Below, piece after piece: positions 1 through 6,190 of a DNA stretch of 7,077 bases. Every line of letters begins with the position of its first letter. The stretch's first letter is position 1. Source of the stretch: JBBQVS01 sp038211295 (GTDB lineage: Bacteria; Chloroflexota; Ktedonobacteria; Ktedonobacterales; Ktedonobacteraceae); NCBI GenBank assembly GCA_038211295.1, contig JBBQVS010000123.1, positions 1 to 7,077 on the forward strand. Reading direction: 5' to 3'. The notes below the pieces were generated by a model, which was not told where the DNA came from, made no database searches, and saw nothing but the letters and a program-made list of their open reading frames with translations. The position numbers and the translations under genes were made by a program.

Positions 1-12
1 TTCATATGTGTT

Positions 13-41
13 CTTGTAGCATAGCACACGTACCATGTCAA
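13..41 (-). promoter_or_regulatory. Leftward sigma70-type promoter reading out of the window
   Basis: On the minus strand there is a perfect -35 hexamer TTGACA (36-41), a 17-bp spacer, and a -10 hexamer TACAAG (13-18, 4 of 6 matches) preceded by TGC, an extended -10 element. Transcription would start near position 6 and run leftward out of the window. An ATG on the minus strand at 3-5 lies almost at the predicted start site, so the neighbouring transcript could be leaderless, or the promoter may serve an RNA gene. The target is outside the window, so its identity is unknown. Confidence 0.5.
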
Positions 42-75
42 CACTCAATCTGTGCAAACACCCCTCGCCTATCAC

Positions 76-132
76 GCCCCGAGAAGAACGGGCTTGTATC
101 CCCTGCTTAGAAAGACAGGGGCTTTACGCCCC
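76..132. other. GC-rich hairpin cluster downstream of the aminotransferase gene
   Basis: Three inverted repeats are packed here. Hairpin A: GCCCCG (76-81) with CGGGC (89-93), one bulged base. Hairpin B: CCCCTG (100-105) with CAGGGG (116-121), perfect 6-bp stem. Hairpin C: GGGGC (118-122) with GCCCC (128-132), loop TTTAC. B and C share bases 118-121 and cannot form together. No run of T follows on either strand, so this is not a textbook intrinsic terminator. It could still end or protect the aminotransferase transcript, which stops at 182. It could also be the end of a decayed IS200/IS605-type element. The rest of 1-181 shows no supported gene. Confidence 0.45.
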
Positions 133-181
133 CTTCGGTAAACCTCGATCTTCCGCAACACAGAAAGCTCATCCTGTTTGC

Positions 182-1354
182 TTATGCGTGCCGCTTCAAG
201 AAGCGTTCCATACGCACAAGAGCTTCTTCGAGTTTATCGGAAGCGGTACAGTACGCGCACCGAATGTAGCCAGTGCCAGCGACACCGAACGAACTGCCGG
301 GTACAACGGCGACCTGCTCTTCCAACAGCAGTTTCTCCACAAACTCGTCGTCGCCCATTCCTATATGGCCAATCTGCGGGAAGGCATAAAAGGCTCCACG
401 CGGTTCACAGCAGGGCAGACCGATACGGTTTAAGCCATCGACAAACATACGCCCGCGTCGTGCGTAATCATCGCGCATAGACAGCGCATCGTTTTCGCCA
501 TGACGCAACGCTTGCAGCGCAGCTTCTTGTGCAGACGTACCAGCGCACATAATCGTGTACTGGTGAACTTTGAGCATCGCTTCCAAGATGTGTGGAGGAG
601 CAGCAACGTAGCCAATGCGCCAGCCCGTCATCGCATACGCCTTCGAGAAGCCGTCAAGCAATAGCGTGCGCTCCTGCATTTCGGGCAAAGCCGCGATACT
701 GATATGCTCTGTGTTATACACAAGGCGGCTATAAACTTCATCGGAGACAACGATCAGGTCGTGTTCGATGGCAAGTTTCGCGATACCCTCTAACTCTGCG
801 CGTGGAATGACCGCACCCGTCGGATTATTGGGGTTGCCAAGCAGTATCATTTTGGTACGTGGCGTAATTGCGGCGGCGATATCGGCGGCGCGAACGGCAA
901 AGTTATACTCTGCATATGTCGGTACGGGAACAGCAATACCACCCGCGAATACAATATCAGCTTCGTAGGCAACGTAACCGGGGTCGGACGAAATCACTTC
1001 GTCTCCGGGGTCTATGAGAGTACGCATAGCAAGATCAACGCCTTCGCTAACACCGACGGTAGCGAGCAATTGTGTTTTGGGGTCGTAGGTCAGATCATAG
1101 CGACGCTGTAACATCGCAGCAATCTCTTCGCGCAATTCAAGTAGCCCGTAGTTCGACGTGTATCGTGTGTGACCCTGCTCGATGGAACGAATACCAGCCT
1201 GCCGAATATGAGCCGGCGTAACAAAATCTGGCTCACCAATACCAAGCGAAATAACGTCGGGCATTGTGTTGATAATATCGAAAAAGCGACGAATACCCGA
1301 AGGCTTGACCTTGAGTACACGCTGTGACAGCACCTCACGCTTGAGTGTATCCAT
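182..1354 (-). CDS. Class I/II PLP-dependent aminotransferase (aspartate aminotransferase-like)
   Basis: A cytoplasmic fold-type I enzyme that moves an amino group between an amino acid and a 2-oxo acid through pyridoxal phosphate. At 390 aa it has the usual length for the AspC/AAT-I subgroup. Visible motifs, in order: SLGIGEPDF near residue 36; GNPNNPTG (173-180) with the PLP-contacting Asn177; SDEVY (204-208) with Asp205 and Tyr208; SKAYAMTGWRIG (237-248) with Schiff-base Lys238 and Arg246; and the carboxylate-binding Arg365 in GYIRCAY. An in-frame ATG at 1405 would add 17 residues (MQYCF...). I prefer the ATG at 1354 because AAAGGGG (1365-1371) lies 10 bases upstream and family homology begins there. 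The gene is divergent from the nucleoside hydrolase and appears monocistronic. Substrate cannot be read from sequence; aspartate, alanine or aromatic specificity is possible. Confidence 0.93.
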   Translation of the reverse strand: MDTLKREVLSQRVLKVKPSGIRRFFDIINTMPDVISLGIGEPDFVTPAHIRQAGIRSIEQGHTRYTSNYGLLELREEIAAMLQRRYDLTYDPKTQLLATVGVSEGVDLAMRTLIDPGDEVISSDPGYVAYEADIVFAGGIAVPVPTYAEYNFAVRAADIAAAITPRTKMILLGNPNNPTGAVIPRAELEGIAKLAIEHDLIVVSDEVYSRLVYNTEHISIAALPEMQERTLLLDGFSKAYAMTGWRIGYVAAPPHILEAMLKVHQYTIMCAGTSAQEAALQALRHGENDALSMRDDYARRGRMFVDGLNRIGLPCCEPRGAFYAFPQIGHIGMGDDEFVEKLLLEEQVAVVPGSSFGVAGTGYIRCAYCTASDKLEEALVRMERFLKRHA

Positions 1355-1364
1355 GATACTGAGA

Positions 1365-1371
1365 CCCCTTT
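1365..1371 (-). promoter_or_regulatory. Ribosome binding site deciding the aminotransferase start
   Basis: AAAGGGG on the minus strand, 10 bases before the ATG at 1354. The alternative upstream ATG at 1405 has only GGAAG placed almost against the start codon, so this site favours the shorter protein. Confidence 0.5.
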
Positions 1372-1497
1372 CACCGATGAGAGGCAGAGCAAAACAGTAT
1401 TGCATTCTTCCGGCTTCTTATGGTAGCCTATTTGTTAGAAAACTAGATTTGCCTCTCGTTATCGATCTGCTTTTATCAACTTTACCATAGAATCGGA

Positions 1498-2451
1498 ATG
1501 GTTACAATGAGCCAACAAGAGAGCATTTCCGTTGACACTGCAAGCCAATCGCAGGTAACGCGATCTGCAATACTGCTAGATACAGATATTGGCGACGATA
1601 TAGATGATGCGCTCGCCCTTGCACTTGCGCTCAACTCACCCGAAATTGAGTTGCTTGGTGTGACAACCGTCTTCGGCGATACACACAAACGCGCCCAACT
1701 CGCCCGGTATATGCTGCATGTATTTGGACGCGAAGATATACCTGTCGCAATTGGAAGTGGTACGCCCTTGCAACAACATCACGCCCCGTCAGGTGTGGCA
1801 CAGGCCGCAATACTTGAGCAGTGCGTCTTTGACCAGAATATGTTTAGCTCACTCTCCGGCCCAGAACTGATCGTGCAAAAAGCGTTAGAACGACAGGGCC
1901 AACTTACGCTCGTCTGCATCGGGCCGCTTACCAATGTCGCACAAGCCCTCCTGATTGAACCACGTATCATTTCGGCTATAAGAAGTATCGTGCTAATGGG
2001 CGGTTCAAGTAGCATTCCTTTTCCCGAATGGAATATGCGGAGCGATGCACGGGCAGCCCACATCGTGTTGCATTCGGGCATACCAATCACACTGCTTGGT
2101 TGGAATATCACTACACGCTGCAAATTTCATACACGTGACCTTGAACGCTTGCGGAATACCCACACACAGCAGGCACAACTTCTGGCACAGCTCGTTACCA
2201 TCTGGCAACATCAACGCCCGCGCTGGAAACATCGTACCCTCTATCTACACGACCCTTTGACAATCGCGGCACTCTGCAAACCTGAGCTACTTCGTTGGCA
2301 AACACTTTCCGTCGCACTTTTGATAAGAGAGCCGCTTACAGGTTTCATGATTCCACGCTTTTCGCGCGGCTCATCGGTGCAAGCGGCCATAGACGTTCAC
2401 GCGAACGACGCAAGAGCGTGGATACTACAGCGACTATTGCACATCTGCTGA
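1498..2451 (+). CDS. Inosine/uridine-preferring nucleoside hydrolase family protein
   Basis: Predicted N-ribohydrolase that splits the N-glycosidic bond of nucleosides to ribose and base, in nucleoside salvage; cytoplasmic, calcium dependent. At 317 aa it fits the family. The N-terminal Asp-rich metal motif reads DTDIGDDIDDALAL (28-41), the variant with two extra residues compared with the classic DxDPGxDDA. Further family blocks: IGPLTNVAQAL (141-151), VLMGGS (165-170), EWNMRSDARAA (177-187) matching the EFN...DPEAA block, SGIPITLLGWNIT (193-205), and HDPLTIAAL (251-259), whose Asp252 should complete the calcium site. The start is uncertain: ATG 1498 has almost no ribosome site, while ATG 1507 has GGAATGG six bases upstream and removes three residues. 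It is the only plus-strand gene here, and its end overlaps the convergent cysteine desulfurase by 18 bp. Substrate preference, or action on another riboside, cannot be told. Confidence 0.9.
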   Translation: MVTMSQQESISVDTASQSQVTRSAILLDTDIGDDIDDALALALALNSPEIELLGVTTVFGDTHKRAQLARYMLHVFGREDIPVAIGSGTPLQQHHAPSGVAQAAILEQCVFDQNMFSSLSGPELIVQKALERQGQLTLVCIGPLTNVAQALLIEPRIISAIRSIVLMGGSSSIPFPEWNMRSDARAAHIVLHSGIPITLLGWNITTRCKFHTRDLERLRNTHTQQAQLLAQLVTIWQHQRPRWKHRTLYLHDPLTIAALCKPELLRWQTLSVALLIREPLTGFMIPRFSRGSSVQAAIDVHANDARAWILQRLLHIC

Positions 2452-3600
2452 CAACCCTAAGCCGCGCACCTTTTGCACAATATTGGGCAGGGCTGAGGCA
2501 ACGGCGTCAACCTCCGCTTCCGTCGTATTTTTCCCCAGCGTCAGACGTAGGCTACCGTGCGACCATTCAGGCGGTAGCCCCATTGCCATCAGTACATGCG
2601 ACGGGTCAATCGAGCCAGAGGTACATGCGGAACCTGTGGAGGCCGCGATACCAAGCATGTCGAGGCTAAGCAGAATGGACTCGCCCTCAACGCCTTCAAA
2701 GCAAAAACTCGCGTTATTGGGCAAACGCCGCGTTGGGTGTCCCGTGAGCCGACTCTTAGGAATGGTCAATACCCGTTCCAGCAAACGATCACGCAACGCC
2801 GTTATACGTGGTGTCACCTGCTCCATCTCAGCGTGAGCCAACTGCAACGCGGTTGCTGTCCCCACAATGCCCGCGACATTCTCCGTTCCCGCGCGGCGTC
2901 CCCGCTCTTGCGAACCACCCTGCATCTGTGGCAAAATACGGATGCCCTGCCGAGTATAGAGAATACCCATACCCTTTGGCCCGTAAAATTTGTGTGCGGA
3001 CAGCGAGAGCATATCGACATTTGATGCTACAACATCAAGCGGAAGTGCGCCGCCGGCCTGTACCGCATCAACATGAAACGGAACTTTTTTAGCGCGACAG
3101 ATACGCCCGATCTCCGCGATTGGCTCAATCGTCCCAACCTCGTTGTTTGCGTACATGACCGAAACGAGCACTGTTTGGTCTGTGATAGCGCGTCCAACAT
3201 CGTCAGGGTTGACACTTGCGTACTCATCAACTGGTAGGTACGTTGTTTTGAAGCCGAACCGTTCGAGATATTCGCAGGTGTGCAGCACCGCGTGATGCTC
3301 TATCGCAGAAGTTATTATATGATTACCCTTTTTTTGCGCGGCAAACGCCATCCCCTTGATTGCTAGGTTGTCGCTTTCAGAGCCGCAACCCATAAAAGCG
3401 ATTTCAGTTGCGCGACTGTGCAACACCTCGGCGACCTGTTCACGCGCACGGTCAATCGCCTGCATCGCGTGTCGCCCCAACAGGTAAATGCTACTCGCAT
3501 TGCCATACTCGGCCGTAAAGTAAGGAAGCATTGCCTCTAACACACGCGGATCTAACGCGGTGGTCGCGGCATGATCGAGATAGATAGTGCGCTCTGCCAT
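2434..3600 (-). CDS. nifS: Cysteine desulfurase, NifS/IscS family
   Basis: PLP enzyme that converts L-cysteine to L-alanine and leaves a persulfide on its active-site Cys for Fe-S clusters, thiocofactors or tRNA thiolation. The 388 aa length is typical. Motifs: YLDHAATT (7-14); GCGSESDN (71-78), the PLP-phosphate loop; EHHAV with ring-stacking His102; YANNEVGTIEPI (150-161); HVDAVQAGG with Asp178 and Gln181; SLSAHKFYGPKG with Schiff-base Lys204; GSQERGRRAGTEN (229-241); and STGSACTSGS with catalytic Cys326 in the class I SACTSG loop. All key residues are present, so it should be active. AGGA lies nine bases before the ATG. No iscU, sufU, nifU or thiI neighbour is visible, so general Fe-S supply or a dedicated partner role cannot be separated. 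The larE gene upstream on the same strand is a plausible sulfur customer. The symbol denotes the family rather than proven nitrogenase service. Confidence 0.95.
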   Translation of the reverse strand: MAERTIYLDHAATTALDPRVLEAMLPYFTAEYGNASSIYLLGRHAMQAIDRAREQVAEVLHSRATEIAFMGCGSESDNLAIKGMAFAAQKKGNHIITSAIEHHAVLHTCEYLERFGFKTTYLPVDEYASVNPDDVGRAITDQTVLVSVMYANNEVGTIEPIAEIGRICRAKKVPFHVDAVQAGGALPLDVVASNVDMLSLSAHKFYGPKGMGILYTRQGIRILPQMQGGSQERGRRAGTENVAGIVGTATALQLAHAEMEQVTPRITALRDRLLERVLTIPKSRLTGHPTRRLPNNASFCFEGVEGESILLSLDMLGIAASTGSACTSGSIDPSHVLMAMGLPPEWSHGSLRLTLGKNTTEAEVDAVASALPNIVQKVRGLGLSADVQ

Positions 3601-3645
3601 GATATTGTGTCCTGCCCTTGAATAAAGCTACCAGTACAGTATGTT

Positions 3646-3665
3646 TCTCTATAGAGAGTATACCA
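3646..3665 (-). promoter_or_regulatory. Predicted promoter and palindromic operator of the cysteine desulfurase gene
   Basis: On the minus strand an extended -10 element, TGG followed by TATACT (3657-3665), would start transcription near 3650, about 50 bases before the desulfurase ATG. The matching -35 region is poor, as expected for extended -10 promoters. A perfect 12-bp palindrome, TCTCTATAGAGA (3646-3657), covers the predicted start site and touches the -10 box, the usual place for a repressor. The heptamer GTACAGT occurs on both sides, at 3634-3640 and 3671-3677 (plus-strand reading), 37 bp apart. The site does not look like an IscR box that I know. The regulator is unknown. Confidence 0.45.
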
Positions 3666-3667
3666 TA

Positions 3668-3764
3668 AGTGTACAGTTCACACTAATGTGTTTTAGAACA
3701 CTTTCGGGTGGGACACACCCAACGCTGGCAACAGCGTAGAAGACCCTGCGTTCAACGCATGGGG
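3668..3764. other. Run of five hairpins; candidate structured RNA or IS200/IS605-type end
   Basis: Five consecutive inverted repeats fill almost 100 bp between two minus-strand genes. Plus-strand reading: AGTGT/ACACT (3668-3672, 3680-3684); GTGTT/AACAC with loop TTAG (3688-3701); GGGTG/CACCC with loop GGACA (3706-3720); ACGCTG-GCAA-CAGCGT (3722-3737), a perfect 6-bp stem capped by a GNRA tetraloop; and CCC-TGCGT-TCA-ACGCA-T-GGG (3744-3763), eight pairs with one bulge. The GNRA loop exists only on the plus strand, which hints at a plus-strand RNA. No T-run follows on the minus strand, so a plain intrinsic terminator for the membrane-protein gene ending at 3769 is not obvious. A solo end or guide-RNA relic of an IS200/IS605-family element is possible, but no transposase or TnpB/IscB gene is present here. 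Confidence 0.5.
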
Positions 3765-3768
3765 TATA

Positions 3769-5121
3769 TCACCTTAATTCTATCGCTCCAAGTTGCTGCA
3801 CATACGTATACAACTGAGCAGTCGCGGCTTCTCCCGCAATCGGGTCGATATTGCCATCACCATTGTGATCGCTTCCATTAAGGAGCGCGTCAAGCTGGTT
3901 TTCTAGTGTTGCGAGTAGTCGCAGCGTTGGTGTATCCAGTTTGCTCAGGGTCGCGAGGGGCAGCGAGATCTGTTGCATTCGTTGGGCAAGCTGGCTCATT
4001 GTCGCGAGCGTTGTTAGTATCTTTTGCGCGACAGGTCGCGGAACAAGCTGTTGCGTCATCAGCGTTTGCACTGCTGCACGTACCATATCAAGATAGCCGC
4101 AGCCGTGTTGATCCTGTTTGCAGGGCGTCGTTGCCGAAAGCAAGCCCACGCCATCACCAGAACTTGCTACATTTTGCTGACCAGCAAGGTTGAGATGCGT
4201 GACATCGACTCCGTGTGTGCCTTCGAGCAGATAGAGCAATCTCAACACATCAATACGCACATTCGCGCTATCGCCATGTTGCTGTGCCTCCACCATGTTT
4301 GCCAGCCATCGTGCCATTGCGCGAGTTTGTGTGTGCAGACCCATGAGTAGCGCAACTTGCTTAGGAGTGTATAACGAGCGCACAAAAATCGGTGTCAGCG
4401 TAGTAAGTGTTGATATATTGAGGCTTCCCTGTACGACAGGTGTACCAATAGGTTTTTGCCACTGCTCCTCTGCCTTTTCTAGTGTTACCACGACCTTAGA
4501 GAAGATGTGGCGCAAGCTTTGTACCTGTGGGTTAAAGTCTACACGCTGATCGCTTCGCAGGGACACGGTTCCTGTACGATCAGGCGTAAACGACCCAATC
4601 ATAAGCACCTGATCGGGCCGATAGGGATTGACGAGCCACGCCACATAAACCATTCCCTTCGCGGCTCTGGGCAATGCGGTGATATGTACCTCTACACTAT
4701 CGTCCTGACCACGCGTATCATAAAACCACGCAGTACCCTCTGGTTTCAAGACTGACGCAGTCTGTTGCGATGAGTCAGAGGCAGAATGCGCTTCAAGTGT
4801 GCGCGTGAAGGCGAATAGACCAGCACCAAACGCGAAAAGCACCGATAGAATACATATTCCCAGCATTACAGCGAAAGGTATCCGTCTGCTTCTGTGTAAG
4901 AGCAGAGCAGATGGGGCAAGTGGGACAGTTTGTAGTGCAGGCTTTGGACTTCGCAAGCGTTGACCACAGCGTCCGCAAAAGTTCAGGCTTGCATCACATA
5001 TCATGCGGCAGTTGGAGCAGAAAATGGTCTCTCGCTGCTCTGTCTCGTGTTCATTTGTTGTCTGTATTATCACGACTTCAGTTCGCCCCATCAACCTTTT
5101 TTTTCTTGAAAAAACCTTCAT
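3769..5121 (-). CDS. Zinc-ribbon single-pass membrane protein with RskA-like domain and EF-hand loop
   Basis: I do not recognise this as a named gene. The 450-aa product has, in order: a cytoplasmic zinc ribbon with Cys35, Cys38, Cys49 and Cys52 (CxxC-x10-CxxC); a basic linker; one transmembrane helix at about 81-106; and an outer region. Residues about 127-230 resemble the C-terminal domain of RskA-type anti-sigma factors (note VYVAWLVNPYRPDQ then GSFTPDRTGTVSL). A mostly helical part follows, with Cys334 and Cys341 that could form a disulfide. Near the end, DHNGDGNID (418-426) is a dockerin/EF-hand-like calcium loop. Four positive residues before the helix (HRSRR) support an N-in orientation. 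ATG 5121 has GGAAG five bases upstream and overlaps larE by 44 bp; ATG 5091 (440 aa, overlap 14 bp) has AAGG only three bases away. Signalling or envelope sensing is an inference; no sigma-factor gene is adjacent. Confidence 0.82.
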   Translation of the reverse strand: MKVFSRKKRLMGRTEVVIIQTTNEHETEQRETIFCSNCRMICDASLNFCGRCGQRLRSPKPALQTVPLAPSALLLHRSRRIPFAVMLGICILSVLFAFGAGLFAFTRTLEAHSASDSSQQTASVLKPEGTAWFYDTRGQDDSVEVHITALPRAAKGMVYVAWLVNPYRPDQVLMIGSFTPDRTGTVSLRSDQRVDFNPQVQSLRHIFSKVVVTLEKAEEQWQKPIGTPVVQGSLNISTLTTLTPIFVRSLYTPKQVALLMGLHTQTRAMARWLANMVEAQQHGDSANVRIDVLRLLYLLEGTHGVDVTHLNLAGQQNVASSGDGVGLLSATTPCKQDQHGCGYLDMVRAAVQTLMTQQLVPRPVAQKILTTLATMSQLAQRMQQISLPLATLSKLDTPTLRLLATLENQLDALLNGSDHNGDGNIDPIAGEAATAQLYTYVQQLGAIELR

Positions 5122-5959
5122 TCATACTTCCACTACGAAACCCAAGCAGGTCAACGGTGACATATGCATAGCCAATCTTCCGCAGGCCATCGGTCACAAC
5201 GCGACTCATTTCCTCTTCAACCAGACGCGCTATCTCCGAGCGTTCGACCTCGATACGCGCTATCTTGTCATGGTGACGCACTCGCAACTGGTGAAAGCCA
5301 AGTTCACGTAACAGCTTTTCCGCTCGATACACCATTTGTAGGGAGGCAACGTCTACCTTACTTCCGTAGGGAATGCGTGAAGAAAAACAGGCCATCGCGG
5401 GCTTGTCCCAGACAGGAACGCCAAGCACACGAGCAACGGCGCGTATCTCGCGTTTTCCCATCGCTGCTTCTTTTAACGGCCCACGAACGCCAAATTCACG
5501 CGCGGCACGTTGACCTGGACGAAAGTCACCATCATCATCTTTATTGACACCATAGGCGATGAATTGTACCTTGTGTTCTCGCGCTAGTGGCTCTAATTGC
5601 GTGAAGAGTTCTGTTTTGCAAAAGTAGCAGCGCTGCACATCGTTTTTTACGTAGCGTTCGTCTTCGAGTTCATGTGTTTTTAACGTGAGAAGCGGAATGC
5701 CCAGCTCGGCGGCGGTTGCGATAGCCTCTTCAGTCTCTTCTGGGGCATAGGCATCCGATGAGGCTATCGCGCCAATGGCACGCTCACCCAGTACGTCATG
5801 GGCAACCTTGAGTAACAACGCGCTATCGACGCCGCCAGAATACGCGATAAGCACCGACTCCATTTCACGTAAAATAGTTTGTAAATGTGTATATTTCGCT
5901 TGCGTCTCAGCGTCCAATGCCTCAACGTCGGTAGTCATTTTGTGGGAAGTATCAAGCAT
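5078..5959 (-). CDS. larE: LarE-type ATP-dependent sulfur transferase (PP-loop), predicted [4Fe-4S] form
   Basis: LarE adenylates the carboxylates of pyridinium-dicarboxylate mononucleotide and inserts sulfur, a step in making the nickel-pincer nucleotide of lactate racemase and related enzymes. The 293 aa length fits the family. Motifs: PP-loop SGGVDS (41-46); RCYFCK (110-115) with Cys111 and Cys114; FRPGQRAAREFGVRGPL (146-162); KPAMACFSSRIPYG (186-199) with Cys191; and RVRHHDKIARIEV (226-238). Cys191 lies in the segment that carries the sacrificial Cys of Lactiplantibacillus LarE. Having all three cysteines matches the LarE class that holds a catalytic [4Fe-4S] cluster instead. The frame opens at ATG 6142, but ATG 5959 has AGGAG nine bases upstream and begins where family similarity starts. 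Its 3' end overlaps the membrane-protein gene, so the two are probably co-transcribed. No larA, larB or larC is visible, so the final cofactor is inferred from family only; related PP-loop thiolation roles remain possible. Confidence 0.9.
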   Translation of the reverse strand: MLDTSHKMTTDVEALDAETQAKYTHLQTILREMESVLIAYSGGVDSALLLKVAHDVLGERAIGAIASSDAYAPEETEEAIATAAELGIPLLTLKTHELEDERYVKNDVQRCYFCKTELFTQLEPLAREHKVQFIAYGVNKDDDGDFRPGQRAAREFGVRGPLKEAAMGKREIRAVARVLGVPVWDKPAMACFSSRIPYGSKVDVASLQMVYRAEKLLRELGFHQLRVRHHDKIARIEVERSEIARLVEEEMSRVVTDGLRKIGYAYVTVDLLGFRSGSMNEGFFKKKKVDGAN

Positions 5960-5968
5960 AATTGTATT

Positions 5969-5973
5969 CTCCT
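5969..5973 (-). promoter_or_regulatory. Ribosome binding site deciding the larE start
   Basis: AGGAG on the minus strand, nine bases before ATG 5959. The upstream in-frame ATGs (5998, 6142) lack a comparable site. This supports the 293-aa LarE over the 354-aa open frame, whose N-terminal extension has no family likeness. Confidence 0.65.
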
Positions 5974-6113
5974 GAGAAGGTATACCTCTTGACGCCATGT
6001 TTACTAGCTTGACAGATACAGCACTATGCGTCCAGATATGTTGCGGGATAAGATGAAAATGGATGAAAATGTCTGCGAGAAACACTACCACCATATAATA
6101 ACATTTCTTTTCC

Positions 6114-6142
6114 AGCATACCCTTTTCGGGAGAAAAATGCAA
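6114..6142 (-). promoter_or_regulatory. Candidate larE promoter
   Basis: Minus strand: -35 TTGCAT (6137-6142, 3 of 6 matches), 17-bp spacer, -10 TATGCT (6114-6119, 4 of 6). The start site would be near 6107, giving a leader of about 148 bases before the larE ATG at 5959. The spacer holds a short CCC-GAAAA-GGG inverted repeat. The rest of 5960-6190 has a 10-bp palindrome AGGTATACCT (5978-5987) and otherwise nothing I can assign. I see no riboswitch class I recognise in the leader. Confidence 0.3.
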
Positions 6143-6190
6143 ATCCCCCTACGCGTCCGCTCAAAAAATGCCCGACTCGATCTGCTTCTC

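Noticed and set aside
118..180. Possible 21-codon minus-strand small gene (ATG ending in TAA near 111) after the aminotransferase
   Set aside because: No usable ribosome site (AGG directly touches the ATG) and the frame runs through the hairpins, which explain the sequence better.
35..433. 132-aa plus-strand open frame at the left end
   Set aside because: Most of it lies antisense to the C-terminal part of the aminotransferase, and its sequence shows no family motif or ribosome site.
5097..5104. A-AAA-AAG heptamer as a programmed -1 frameshift site
   Set aside because: The -1 frame stops within two codons, so it would only trim LarE by a few residues; it does not reach the next gene's frame.
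5988..6040. Two TTGAC boxes on the plus strand that look like -35 elements
   Set aside because: No acceptable -10 hexamer lies at 16-18 bp from either, and there is no plus-strand gene downstream.
5960..6142. 61-residue N-terminal extension of LarE from ATG 6142
   Set aside because: No family likeness, Tyr/Phe/His-rich sequence, and the strong AGGAG site belongs to ATG 5959.
6163..6168. T6 run on the minus strand after the methyltransferase stop, as an intrinsic terminator
   Set aside because: No stem of useful length directly precedes it.
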